Assembly: GCA_025506515.1 (NCBI GenBank) | Contig: CM046454.1 | Coordinates: 32,972,465-33,036,464 of the forward strand | Source: Flaveria trinervia | Lineage: Eukaryota; Streptophyta; Magnoliopsida; Asterales; Asteraceae | Length of the DNA: 64,000 nt | Direction: 5' to 3' | Part shown: piece by piece, positions 43,169 to 55,060 of the stretch | Layout of the letters: every line of letters starts with the position of its first letter | Numbering within the stretch: the stretch's first letter is position 1 | Made by a program: the position numbers and the translations under genes | Notes under the pieces: generated by a model | Seen by the model: the letters and a program-made list of their open reading frames with translations, nothing else | What the model was told of the DNA's origin: nothing | Database searches by the model: none

Positions 43169-46107
43169 TTAAAAAGATATTAGCCCGACCATAGAGATCA
43201 ATTCATAAAAACAAGGTTTATCAAATGATTTTGTGAAAAGATCTGCCTTTTGATTTTTAATATCAATGGGAATAATATCGATAAAACCCTTTTTCCTGTG
43301 CATCATGAATTTCATGAATCCGTGTTTTGATGTGCTAGGTTCGAGAATGATGAATAGGATTTTTAGCGATCCCGATGGCGACTTTGTTGTCACAAAAAAA
43401 CGATGTGTGGAGAAAATTGATTCCATAGTCAATCATCTGGTGTTGTATCGAAAGAACTTGTGAACAAAAACCAGAGGGAGCAACGTATTCTGCTTCCCCT
43501 GTAGAGAGGGAAACAATGGTCTATTTCTTGCTCTGCCATCAAACCAGACAATTGCCCAGGTATTGACATCCTTTGGTCACCGATTTTCTGTTTAACCTGC
43601 AACCAATAGAATCACTGTCAGAATAAGCGTGTAAATAAAAATTCACACAATAGGGATACCAAAACCTAAACGCAAGGAGCCTTTGAGATAATGAAAAATT
43701 CTGTTCACAACCTTTTCATGAGACTCTTTTGGGGCCGACTGGTATCGAGCACAATAACCTATAGCAAAAGTGATGTGAGGACGACTTGCTGTAAGATACA
43801 TAAGGGAACCGATCATAGATCTGTAGAGATGAGAATCAACAGGTTTTCCGTTCTCATCAGGAGTGAGGCACGTTTGAGCAGTAAAAGGAGTCATTTCTAG
43901 AGAGGCGTCACCGATCATGAATTTCTTCAAAATTTCTTTAATATACTTCTCCTGATGAATGAGAATGCCTTCTGGCATTTGTTCCACTTGTAATCCAAGG
44001 AAAAACCACATTTCTCCCATCATACTCATTTCAAACCGATTACGCATCACCTCTTCGAACTCCCGACATAATTGTGAATTGGTGGAGCCAAAAATAATAT
44101 CGTCAACATAAACTTGGACAATCAACATTTCACCATTTACCTCTCTCTTGAATAGAGTCATATCGATGGTGTCACGAGAGAAACCATTGCTTAAGAGGTA
44201 CTGTGTTAGGGTCTCATACCAGATACTAGTTGCCTGATGAAGACCATAAAGAGACTTGTCAAGCTTAAAAACCTTATCGGGAAAATTAGGATCCTCAAAA
44301 CCTGGTGGTTGAGACACATATATCTCTTCATCAATGTCTCCATAATGGAAAGCACACTTGACATCCATCTGATAGACCTTGAACTGGTTATGAGCAGCAT
44401 GAGCAAGAAAAATCCTTATTGCTTCAAGATGAGCGACGGGAGCAAAAACATCAGTATAATCAGTCCTTTCTTCTTGAGAAAATCCTTGCACAACCAATCT
44501 TGATTTGTTACGCACCACAACACCACGATCATCGGGTTTGTTCTTAAGAACCCATTCGTACCAATGGGCATTTGTTTGCAGGCAAGTCAACTAAAGTCCA
44601 TACTTTGAGTTTTCCGAATTCTTGAAGCTCCGATTGCATTGATTCCACCAAGCACGGATCCTAGAGAGCTGCATGCACGTTTTTCAGGACAGTTTGAGAG
44701 ATAGAGCAAGAGAAGAGACAAATATTAATCAATCCAGATTGACTCCGTGTCCGTACACCATGAGTGATGGATCCAATAATGTTATCATGAGGATGATCTT
44801 TCAAAGTTTTGAAATCTGTGGATAAATGCATGATGTTTGGAGAAGTTTCGCTGACAGATAGTGAATGAGTAGAACAGGTGAGAGAGGTGGAAGAGGCTAT
44901 GGTGGGATAGATGTTGGTGATGAAGGAAGAAATGTAGAAACAGGTGACGGTGAAGGATCAAATGATGAGGAAGATGATGCAACATCAACTGACGTGGCAC
45001 CATTTGCCGAAGAGGTGGAATGGACATGAGATGGGGTTGAGGAAATGATATTGTTTGAACATTTGAGATGGACGCATCATCGTCGAAAACTGGAAGATTG
45101 AAAGAATTAAACACAGTATCAGAGTCAAAGAACCATGCTGGTTCAGATCGAACATTAGAAGAGTTAGACTCCTACCAATCAACATAGAATGAATCTTGAA
45201 AGATATGTGTTCTCTTGTTATATACCCGATAAGCCTTTTGAGAAGAAGAATAACCAACAAAGTAACACTCATCAGACACGGCACCAAACTTTGTCTTTTG
45301 AGATTGAGTATTCAGGAGAGTGCATGAACAACCAAATGGTTGAAAGAAGTCAATTAGAGGTTTCTGTTTATGAAAAAGTTCATAAGGGGTCTTCATTTTG
45401 TCCTTGACTATCACACACCGATTTAGAACGTATGAAGCACAGTTTACTGCTTCAACCCAAAAGATAATGGGTAACGATGATTCTATCAACATTGTACGGG
45501 CGGCTTCAATAAGAGTGCGATTCTTTCATTTAGCTACACCATTCTGTTGAGGTGTCCTTGCAGCACTAAATTGTCTCACAATTCCCTTTTGAGCACAGAA
45601 TGAATCAAGAATCTGATTTTTGAATTCAGTGCCATTATCACTTCTCATGGCCAGAACATTTCTCATGCTTATCGTCTCGATTGAAAGTAGTAACTTCTGC
45701 AATTTCTCAGCAACCTCTCCCTTGTGAGCAAGAAATCTCACCCATGAATATCTTGAGAAATCAACTGTAACAACAAGACAGAAGAATTCTTTAGCAATTG
45801 ATTTATCGCTGATTGGGCCAAACAAGTCAATATGTAACAACTCGAGAGGACAAGTTATGCTATTTTCAAGTTTGGGCTTATGTGGTTTCTTATGTTGATT
45901 GCCATTGGCACAAGCCATACATTTTTCGTTCACAGAAAAATCATTTAAAGGAAGTCCTCTAACAAGATTGTTTTTGACTAATTTGTTTATTATTTTAAAA
46001 TTAACACGACCCAATTAGCGATACTATAACAGAGACTCAAAGGTTGATGCTTTTGAAAGAAGATAGGTTTCAATAGAGTTTGACTCCCTTGAGTTCATAT
46101 CAAAGGT
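43169..46107 (-). pseudogene. pol: Element F pol (family 2), protease missing
   Basis: Minus strand: GAG-pre-integrase (DMNSRE..., LGRVNFKIINKLVKNNLVRG, CMACANGNQH, 46100-45880); integrase (HIDLFGP, RSDNGTEFKNQIL, RTPQQNGVAK, 45840-45526); a conserved tail (MKTPYELFHKQKP, 45400); a linker (45114-44785); RT in one long open frame of 315 codons (44590-43643) with intact YVDD (QVYVDDIIFGS); an RNase H remnant to 43169 (KADLFTKSFDKPCFYELISM). No protease motif lies between the joined gag and GAG-pre-integrase. The missing domain implies dependence on another element for maturation, if it was ever mobile in this form. Confidence 0.86.
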
Positions 46108-48893
46108 TAAACTAACATGTTTGTTGGAAACAATAGCCTGAGAGGAAGAAGCTGGTGAAGAAAAGGAATCCTTTGGCTTGGACCTCCTTTTCTGTGGTTT
46201 CAACATAGGAACATCTAATTGGTTAACTCTTCCCAATAGATGTTGAACCATCATAACCAGCTGTGTCTGATTTTGGGATAAGGCTTTCAGCTCTTCAGAC
46301 ACATTGGCATTGGAGTTTGATAAGTTCCTATGTTGCACCTTCTTCTTTGGAGCAATCTCAGCTGTTACCTGTTTAACCCCTTCCTTTTTGGATTTCTGTT
46401 TGGACTTGAGGGTTACAGGGTTTGATGTTGCTGGTACAAATGTGGCTCCAAACTCAGTTTTCATTTTAGCCATTTTCTCTTGAATTTCTTCTTTATGTTT
46501 GAGTTTGGATCCCCTTTTGTACCAACAATCATCTGTAAGATGATTAAACAAACCACATACTTCACATGGTTTCTTCTTCATCTTATGATGATCATCAACT
46601 AAGGAGGATGAAACTACTGAAGACTTGCTCTTCAGTACTTTAGAAGCATTATTTGCTTTCTTGACTTCCTTTTTAGTAGTCTTCAAACTCTTTCTACTGA
46701 CAGTTTTCTTCTCTTCAGTGCTGTCATTAGTTGGAGTTTGAACTTCAGGTGTTAAATCTTGCTCTCAGTCCTTTCAGGACTTTCAGAAATAACTCCTGAG
46801 TTGATCATCTCTTTTATCAAGTGAGTGTCAGCAGTAGAACCATCAATATCAGCTGATGGGTTCTGAGAAGGCTTAGTGCTGACTTCAACTTTTGATGATG
46901 CTCTATCAAAAGGTGAATCACATGATGAGGTGGCTTGGTTATTGCTTTCTCCATCAGATTTCACTTCTGCTCTTCAAGCAAAATCTGTAGGAGGAGCAGT
47001 GTGATTGTAACCAATACCAAACTTCAAATTGGAAGTAGATTGCTTACTAAGAACCATTTCAAAACCTTTGCATGATTGTACCCATCGATCACACTCTACC
47101 TGGGTGACTGCAAGGGTTTCTTTTAGATTTCTCTGGTCATCCAGAATAACCTCTAGCTTAGCCTTTTCATCATTTAGTTGGCATTTAAGCTTATAAATCT
47201 CATCATTTTTACAATTAAGAGCAAACTCAAACTCAGCTTTTCTTTTGGAAATGGTTTTCTCAAGCTCAAGTTTTTGATTTATTAATGCTACATTTGCCTC
47301 TCTAATTGAGACAAAGGCATCATTGCATGATTCAGAACATAACTTGGCTTTAGCCTCTGAAGATACCTGAGTTACCTGTGAAGATGATGGAGTTGAGCAG
47401 GAACCCTCAGTAGACTCCAGGGCCATGAGAGCCAGATTCCCAAAAGGACTGTCACCACCATGTTGACCAGCACCTGTGAACAGTTGTTCATGACCAGACA
47501 TGTCATCCAGTAAACTGCTCCGGTCAACACCTCCAGGGGTGAAGAAGCTGTGTTGTTGAGGTTGAGGAGGTTGATGAGATTGAGATGGTTGAGGTTCTGG
47601 TAGTGCATGAGGTTGTGGTACTATAGGAACTTGAACCTGATTTGACTGTGGCATGTAATAACAAGGGTATGGATATGGCATTTGTCCCTGAGGAACAAAA
47701 TATGCAAGAGATTGTGGTTGAGAATGATGACTAGAATTGACAGGATGTTGCCCTCTGTGTTGTTGACTATTCCCAGGGAAAGTCACAAAAGGTGCAGAGG
47801 AATTAGATCCAGATGATCTGCATTCTCTAGCAAAGTGTCCAAGCCTGTGGCATTTGTGACACTTCAACTTACTCTTGTCAAAACCAACTTTGGTTTTGAC
47901 AGAGAGTCCTGGGAACTTTCTTCCAGTTCTTTTGTAGAACTTCTGAGATCTGATATTTATCAAGGCCATTTGGCTCAAAATATCCATCTCTTCTAAGTCA
48001 TCATCAGCAATCCCCTTGAGATCATCCATGATGAAGCATAGATTGTCATTATTACATCCAGTAAACTGACTATCAACACTCACAAATGCAGAATCAGAAG
48101 TGTTTGAGGAGAAGTCAATATGCTCATCATACTGGCATTCAGATGAAGCATATTCTAACTCATGACCAACCAAGGCAGTGTTGCCTGGTACAAAGTCTTC
48201 AGTGAGCTTTCCAGATGAAGATAGTTTTCGTTTCTGTTCTATCTCTCTCTCAAATGTGAGCAATTTCCCATGGAGTTAGGTGAGAGATAGTTTGTCCAAA
48301 TTTGCACTGGAGCGTAGGACAATAGTGTATGTGTCCCATCTCTCAGGCAGTGATCTGAGAAATCTGTTATTCATCTGGCTATTGGTGTACTCATGTTTGA
48401 CCATTTTTAATTCAGTTATCAAACAAGAGAACCGCTCGAACTGTTGAGTCAGTGTCTTACCCTTCCTATGAGAGAATGTCACATATTGTTGGGCAAGGAT
48501 TTATCTATTATTTTCCAAGACCTCATCTGTTCCTCCAAATTGTTCTTTCAGGGCATTCCAGAGGTCATGGGCAGTTTCATGATGCATTAGCCCATAATAG
48601 ATTTCATTAGGCAGTGCCATGGCCAGAATTCCATGGGCTTTTGCATCAATCTCAAACAACTTCTTATCCTCATCTGAGTATTGCTCCCTCCTCTTCAGAA
48701 CCATTTGATTGGTTTCCGGGTTATTCACCATAGGCTTGTGTGGACCGTGTACCACTGATGTCCAACAACCTGCGATGTTAACAGACAGGTGATGGAGCAT
48801 TCGTCGTTGCCATATGTTATACTCATTCCTAACCAGCATTGGAGGCTTGGTTGAGGAACCAGTATTGTGAGGATCATTGGAAGGAGTACTCAT
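46108..48893 (-). pseudogene. gag: Element G gag (family 1) joined to family-2 pol
   Basis: ATG 48893 (MSTPSNDPHNTG) as in B and E. It is the best preserved gag in the window; one stretch is open for 429 codons (48263-46974). Domains: capsid-like part (48893-48276, two breaks), zinc knuckle CHKCHRLGHFAREC (about 47861-47820), a Pro/Gln-rich segment, a coiled coil (47290-47060, KNDEIYKLKCQLNDEKAKLEV), and a second knuckle CEVCGLFNHLTDDC (about 46566-46525) after a Lys-rich linker. Family-1 similarity stops after SNKHVSL. The same frame then continues 28 codons into the family-2 GAG-pre-integrase region before a stop. Confidence 0.88.
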
Positions 48894-49111
48894 TTTGAGT
48901 CCAAATACAATTTAATTCAAGCTTTTAAACGTTTTTATAAAGACCACAACAGACTCAATGAAAATGAAGAGAAAATCTCAGGATGAATGACCAGAAAACA
49001 CAGAAAATTCAATCTCTATAACCGTTTCTTGCAAAACACAAAATGCTAATTCAGTCAACTTGGATCTTGAATAGCAGTTTCAATGATCAATTATTAGATC
49101 GATCAATGATT

Positions 49112-49128
49112 AACCGACTCTGATACCA
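49112..49128 (-). other. Primer-binding site of G
   Basis: TGGTATCAGAGTCGGTT on the minus strand, next to the LTR. It differs from B and E at two of 17 positions. Confidence 0.9.
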
Positions 49129-49130
49129 TT

Positions 49131-49994
49131 TGTCAGGATCAGTGATCACAAGTTTGATGTAATGGAGCGTAGCACAGCGGAATAAGAGCAAGAATTAGAC
49201 AAATTGTAGCAAGAGTTTGATACTTGTATGCATTAAGAACAAATACGGTTATAACGAGAGAATTATTTCTGTAACAAGGAATGTTTCAATAATATCGAAT
49301 ATTGCTGATCAAAATCATTCATCTATTACATTAGGTTGACACTCCTTATATAGAGTGCAATCGCTGCGGTTATCACGGGTAAGTGACAACTGGCAGATCT
49401 ATTACAAAAATAACTAACTCTTAACAACTACTGAATTGTTCACAACTACCAAGAACATATCAGAGTGTTAAGTACAAAAAAGAAACTACTGATAAGAAAC
49501 TACTGAAACTACAACGACTGAAGAACAAGCTCTTCAGTCGTTTTACAAAACTACTGATAAATATAAAACTACTGAAAGGTAAACCGTCACAACTACTGAA
49601 GAATACCTCTTCAGCTGTTGTGACAACGTCTGATACATTGGTCTTCAACACTTGTGTCTTCAGACTTTGTCTTCAGCACTTGTGTCTTCAGACTTTGTCT
49701 TCAGCACTTGTGTCTTCAGACTTTGTCTTCAGCACTTGTGTCTTCAGACTTTGTCTTCAGCACTTGTGTCTTCAGACTTTGTCTTCAGCACTTGTGTCTT
49801 CAGACTTTGTCTTCAGCACTTGTGTCTTCAGACTTTGTCTTCAGCACTTGTCTTCAGACTTTGTCTTCAGCACTTGTGTTCAGACTTTGTAATCAGCTGT
49901 TGTCTTCAGTTGTTGTGGTCTTCAGTAGTTGTTGTGACGTCTGTGGGACTTAATGGTTTTTCTGATCCGGCTCATTGGTTCTTTTGGTCCAACA
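49131..49994 (-). repeat. Family-1 5' LTR of chimeric element F/G
   Basis: 864 bp. On the minus strand it starts TGTTGGACC and ends TGATCCTGACA. It has a TATA box on the minus strand (plus coordinates 49345-49352) between CACTC and GAGTG, and a nine-unit 28-bp array at 49643-49890 that matches E more than B. No partner 3' LTR is found in the window. Confidence 0.9.
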
Positions 49995-50927
49995 TGGATT
50001 CTAAGAAGGGCCACTATCCTTCTGAGAAGAAGAAGAAGACTGTGATGACCAAGTCTATGAGAAAGAACTTGATGAGAAAGAGCAAGAGAAAAGCTAGGAA
50101 GGCTCAAGAGATCAAGGCTACTTTTGACTCTAAGCAGAAACAAGTTTTTATCTCTACAAGGTTTGAAATAGTGAAGACTGAAGACATCAACCTAAACTCT
50201 ACTGCCAAGAGTTTTGGTTCATGTTCAAATCATCTTAGCACCAAGAAGAAGGTTGATCTATTATGTACCACTACTATACAGCCTCAACCATCCAACTCCG
50301 AAATCAGTTCTCAGACGAAAAGTATTGTATGAGCATCTGCAAGATGAAGGTGGAGAAATGATGTATCAAAATCAGTTTTGTTCTCAGTAGAAGGTTCTTG
50401 GGATGCAAAGATGAAGGTGGAGAAAATGGAATGTGTCATGTGTGAAAGTACTTCTTATCTTGTTAAGGATTGTCCATACAATCTAAGAGGTACTCTTCAT
50501 ATGACTAGGAAAAAAACATCCAATAGTTCCAAGAAGATTCCAGCCTTCCGAAGGAAAATCTGATTCCTTTGGAAGCTCCAAAACTAAGAAGAAGGCAAGT
50601 GGAATATTGCCTTCGGAAGAAAAATTGGTCTCGGAAGCAAGGAATACTTCCGAAGCACTGAAGTCTGCTGCAGTGTTTGTAGACACTTTCGAAGGTCCAG
50701 TCATCAAAATATCTGAAGTCTTAAAAGCTTCCGAAGTGTTGAAGGTCAGGTCCAAACTTCTAAAGGTGGTGCGGAAGTCAAAGAAAGACCAAGTGACTAG
50801 ATGTTCTCCATCAACAACAGCTCAAGATCATCTAAGCACAACTATAGGATCTATTACTCTTGCATTACCTTCTACTTCTTTTAGTGAGCCCAACACAAGT
50901 AAGGCTTGGGTTTCTAAATGTAACTAA
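49995..50927 (+). pseudogene. gag: Element H gag (family 3), C-terminal part
   Basis: It begins abruptly at the G LTR, so the capsid domain and 5' LTR are absent. It reads DSKKGHYPSEKKKK onward, with a Lys-rich basic region, then a degenerate zinc knuckle CVMCESTSYLVKDC with Tyr in place of the conserved His (about 50432-50474), then a Ser/Glu-Ala linker, ending WVSKCN-stop at 50927. The linker contains CTTCCGAAG or CTTCGGAAG at 50545, 50611, 50647 and 50728. Two frame changes occur. The WVSKxN terminus matches family 1. Confidence 0.78.
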
Positions 50928-50944
50928 CCATTCTCTTTGTGTAG

Positions 50945-53900
50945 GGACAACTCAAGACAAACAAAAATGTCTTGATCATTAACAGTGGCTGTTCCAGGCA
51001 CATGAGAGGCAATAGGTCACTGCTCCAAAACTTTGAAAGTATTGATGGAGGACTAGATGCTTTTGGAGGAGATAAAGGTGGTTACATTTCTGGAAGGGGC
51101 AAGGTCATAAATGGTAAGCTCAACATTGAAAAGGTAAACTTTGTCAAGGAGCTTGGGTACAATCTTCTGAGTGTATCCCAATTTTTGATCGGAGTCATAA
51201 CTTGCTCTTTACTGAGCATGAGTGCATTTTTCTCAAGCCCGGGGTGGTCATTCCTCATGAGCATATCTTGCTTAGAGCCCCCAGGAAAGAGAACATGTAC
51301 AAGATAGACTTGCAAGAAACATCCATGCTTTCTGTCTAAGGCCAATAGTGATGAGTCTTTCCTATGGCATAAAAGAAAGTGCCATGTAAACTTTAAGAAC
51401 ATGAATAAACTGGTTAAGAATGATTTGGTAACTAGAATGCCAAAGAAAGATACAAGTGATGATCATTGTGTTGCATGCCTGAAAGGGAAGCAACATAAGA
51501 TATCTTATAAGCCTAAGGAAAGAAACTCCATCACTACTCCCCTACACTTTTTACACATGGATCTCTTTGGCCCCACCAGTCTAGGAAGGACCTCTTATTG
51601 TTTGGTGATCATAGATGACTTTACAAGATTCACTTGGGTTTTCTTCCTTAGAACTAAGGATGAGACTCCCGGGATTTTGAAATTTTTTATCTTAAAGATT
51701 GAGAATCAATCTGATTATAAGGTCAAAACCATAAGATGTGATTAGGGAACTGAATTCAAGAACCAAATCCTTAATACATTTTCTGATGAAAAGGGTATTA
51801 CAAGATAATACAATGTTCCCAGGACTCCTCAGCAAAATGGTGTTGCTGAGAGGAGAAACAGGACACTGATTGAAGCTACAAGAACTATATTGTCTGACTC
51901 TAAGTAGCCAATCATCTTTTGGCCAGAGGCAGTCAACACTACCTGCTATGTGTAGAACAGAGTTTTATTAGTTAAGACTCATGGCAAGACTCCTTATGAA
52001 CTTTGGCACATGAGAAAACCTTTCATTGGTTTTCTTAGGTCATTTGGATGTCCTTGCACCATCTTGAATACCAAAGATCAAATTTCCAAATTTGCTGAGA
52101 AATCAGATGATGGACACTTAACTGGATACTCTTCCCAAGCTAAGGCTGATAGAGTATACAATCTCAGAACTAGAATTGTTGAGGAGTCAGCCAATGTGAC
52201 TTTCATTGAACACACACCCAGTGTGGCTGGTTCTGGTCCTGATTGGCTATTTGATCTTAGCTTAGTTACCAATTTTTTTAACAACCAATTGTTTTAATAA
52301 ATCTTGTGAGATTGTTTCAGGATTTGCAGGAATCTTACCTATAGGTGATCTTGGCCTAAGATTTGAGCTAAGAAGACCTTCAAGTAACACATCTTCAGCT
52401 CCAGTTGTAACTACTTATGCAAATGATGTTTCTATTAGCACTATAATGACAAATTCAGCTGATACATGTGGGATGCCTTCAAACTCCAGTTCAGAGGCTT
52501 CACAACCAGATAAGGACACTTCAAATGCGGAAGAACATGATGATAGTGGTGACAGTGATTAGGAATTTCTTGATGCTGATAACCACTGCATAGATGACAA
52601 CATCAATGATGTGACACACTCATTGGATCAAGTTTCTCTTGATAAGTGTGTTGACGTGGTGGGAGAAACATCAATGCCATATCTAAATTTCTTTAATTTA
52701 GATCTCTCTCAGCAAGTTGTTGTGATCCCTCACTAAGGATCCACAAGTCTCATTCCACTACAAACATCAATGGAGATGTTGACTCTGGGGTAAGAACAAG
52801 AGGACAAACCCATGAAGCAAATGTTTGTCTTCACTCTTGCTTCTTGTCCTAGATAGAGCCTAAGAAAATTGATGAGGCTCTAAAGGATGGAAGTTGGGTT
52901 GAAGCTATGCAAGAGGAGCTGCTGCGATTCAAAAGACATAAAGTTTGGAACCTTTGTCCTCTTCCTCATGGGAAGACTACTATTGTAAGCAAATGGGACT
53001 TTAGGAACTAGAAGGATGATGGATGCATTGTTATCAAAAACAAAGCTAGACTACTTCTTCAAGGATACACATAAGAAGAAGGAATTGACTACACTAATGT
53101 CTTTGCTTCTGTAGCAAGACTGGAAGCTGTTAGGATATTCTTGGCATTTGCTACATCCAAGAACTTCAAGGTCTATCAACTTGATGTCAAGTATGCTTTT
53201 TTATGGGGTGATTAATGAAGAGGTGTATGTCAAACAACCACCTGGTTATGCAGATCCTGATCATCCTGATTATGTCTGCAAGCTTGACAAAGCTCTTAAT
53301 GGCCTGTATTAGGCTACCAGGAAGTGGTGTAAGACTCTATCTCAGTATCTCCTAAAGCATGGATACCATAGGGTTACTATAGATGGAAGAATCTTCATCA
53401 AAGGATATTGAAATGACATAATGCTAGTTAAAGTGTATGTAGATGTCATCATCCTTGGTTCCATAAATCCAAGGCTCTGCAAAGACTTTGAGAAGCTGAT
53501 GAAGGACAGATTTGAAATGAGTTCCATGGGGGAACTCAATTTCCTTCGGGGAATTCAAGTGAAACATGTTGAAGATGTCATCTTCATTAGTCAGTCAAAG
53601 TATGTTCAAGACATACTCAAGAGATTCAACATGACTGATTCTATGATTGCTAAGACACCCATAGCAAGAAACCACTCCCATGGACCTGATCTTGAGGGGG
53701 AGTGTGTGGATGAACACCTTTACAGGGCTATGATGGGTCTCTTATGTTTCTTACGGCTAGGAGGCCTGACATCACGTTTGCTACATGTATTTGTGCAAGA
53801 TATCAAGCTAACCCTAAGATGTCTCACCTTATCACCGTCAAAAGGATTCTAAGATACCTCAAAGGTGCTTCAACACTTGGTCTTTGGTATCCTAAGAATT

Positions 53901-54379
53901 CTGACTTCAATCTATATGCTTATGTAGATAGTGATTATGGTGGTTGCGACATGACTGCAAAGTCCACATCTGGGGAATGTCAGTTTCTTGGTGAAAGTGT
54001 TGTCTCATGGCAATGTAAGAAACAATCTTGTGTCTCTACATCAATTGCTGAAGATGAATACATTGTTGCTGCAAGCTGTTGCGCTGAAATGCTATGGATA
54101 CAGAATCAGATGCTTGACTATGGATTAAGCTTCAAGGAGACTCCCATTTACATAGACAACAACAGTGCTATCTCTATCACAAAGAATCCTGTGTAGCACT
54201 TAAGGACAAAACACATCAACATCAGCTATCATTTAATTAGAGATAATTTTGAAAAGGAATTAATTAAACTAGTCAAAGTCCACAAAAATGAACAATATGT
54301 TGATCTGTTTACAAAGGCTTTTGATGAACAGAGATTTAAATATCTTATATCAGTTATTGGGATGATAAACTTTGAGTAG
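50945..54379 (+). pseudogene. pol: Element H pol (family 3), broken
   Basis: Plus strand: protease with NSGCSRHMRGN, catalytic Asp replaced by Asn (50978-51011); GAG-pre-integrase (NKLVKNDLVTRMPKK, CVACLKGKQHKISYK, 51405-51510); integrase (HMDLFGP, DDFTRFTWVFFLRT; a stop replaces the residue after the second catalytic Asp at 51743; PQQNGVAERRNRTL, 51555-51880); MRKPFIGFLRSFGCPCTILNT (52010-52070); RT with YVDV in place of YVDD (VKVYVDVIILGS, 53430-53465); RNase H with FLTARRPDITFATCICARYQ and ADED-like EDEYIVAASCCAEMLW (53744-54196). It ends GMINFE-stop at 54379. Inactive at protease and RT centres. Confidence 0.86.
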
Positions 54380-55060
54380 GTTTTTCTTAAAACTAATTCT
54401 TATTATTTCTTAAAATCTGTGTGTCCTAAGTTGTCTAGTTCATCACTTTCATAAGCTTTTCTTTTCCTTCGATGAAACCCTTTTGAAGACTTTCCTTAGA
54501 TTTCTAAAAAAAATTGATTCTTCGGAAGATATGTTTTTACCTTAGGAAGAAACTCATGCCTTTAAAACAAATAATTGTCTAAGTAATTTACCTTCATAAT
54601 AAATTTCTGAAATATCTTCCGAAGCTTAACACTTGTCTCAGACACTTATATGTTTTCAAGGACTAGTTTCTTCTGAAGCAAATTAACTCTCGGAAGCTTT
54701 ACTCCTCTGAACAAAGCATTCAAGTTTTAGTTCTCTTCCGAAGCATTCACAACTCTTAGGAAAATCTTCTGAAGTCATTTTAGCTTCGGAAGCTTTTTCA
54801 TTAAAACTTCCAAAGATAATTTACCTTCGGAAGCTTTTTGACTTCCAAGAAAACTACTTTTTGAGCAAAAGCAAACTACTTTTTTAGAGGTGAGACCGAC
54901 ATCCGAATTTTCCTCTTTCATTAAATTTGTTTTAAATCCTACATATAAACCCAACTATTCCCCCTCTTTCTATCATCTTCATCATTCCACCAAACCTAAA
55001 CCCCAAATTTCTCTTTGAACTTACTTTTGTTCATCTTTCTTCACCTTAAGCTTTATCAAA
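54380..55060 (+). repeat. Pol-to-extra-ORF spacer of H with CTTCCGAAG words
   Basis: Non-coding, 681 bp. Exact CTTCGGAAG or its complement CTTCCGAAG at 54520-54528, 54616-54624, 54734-54742, 54784-54792 and 54825-54833, plus degenerate copies. A TATA-like site and a pyrimidine-rich leader follow before the ATG at 55061. Confidence 0.85.
54944..54950 (+). promoter_or_regulatory. Candidate internal TATA box before the H extra ORF
   Basis: TATAAAC in the context CCTACATATAAACCC, 117 bp before the ATG. The position is less tight than in family 1. Confidence 0.4.

Noticed and set aside
49620..49953. Repetitive open frames (SSDFVFSTCVFRLCLQHLCL type) of up to 226 codons, also at 28816-29215, 40327-40662 and 59274-59566
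   Set aside because: They are translations of the 28-bp LTR array. The unit is not a multiple of 3, so several frames stay open and the same peptide appears in each. No start context or conservation supports a gene.
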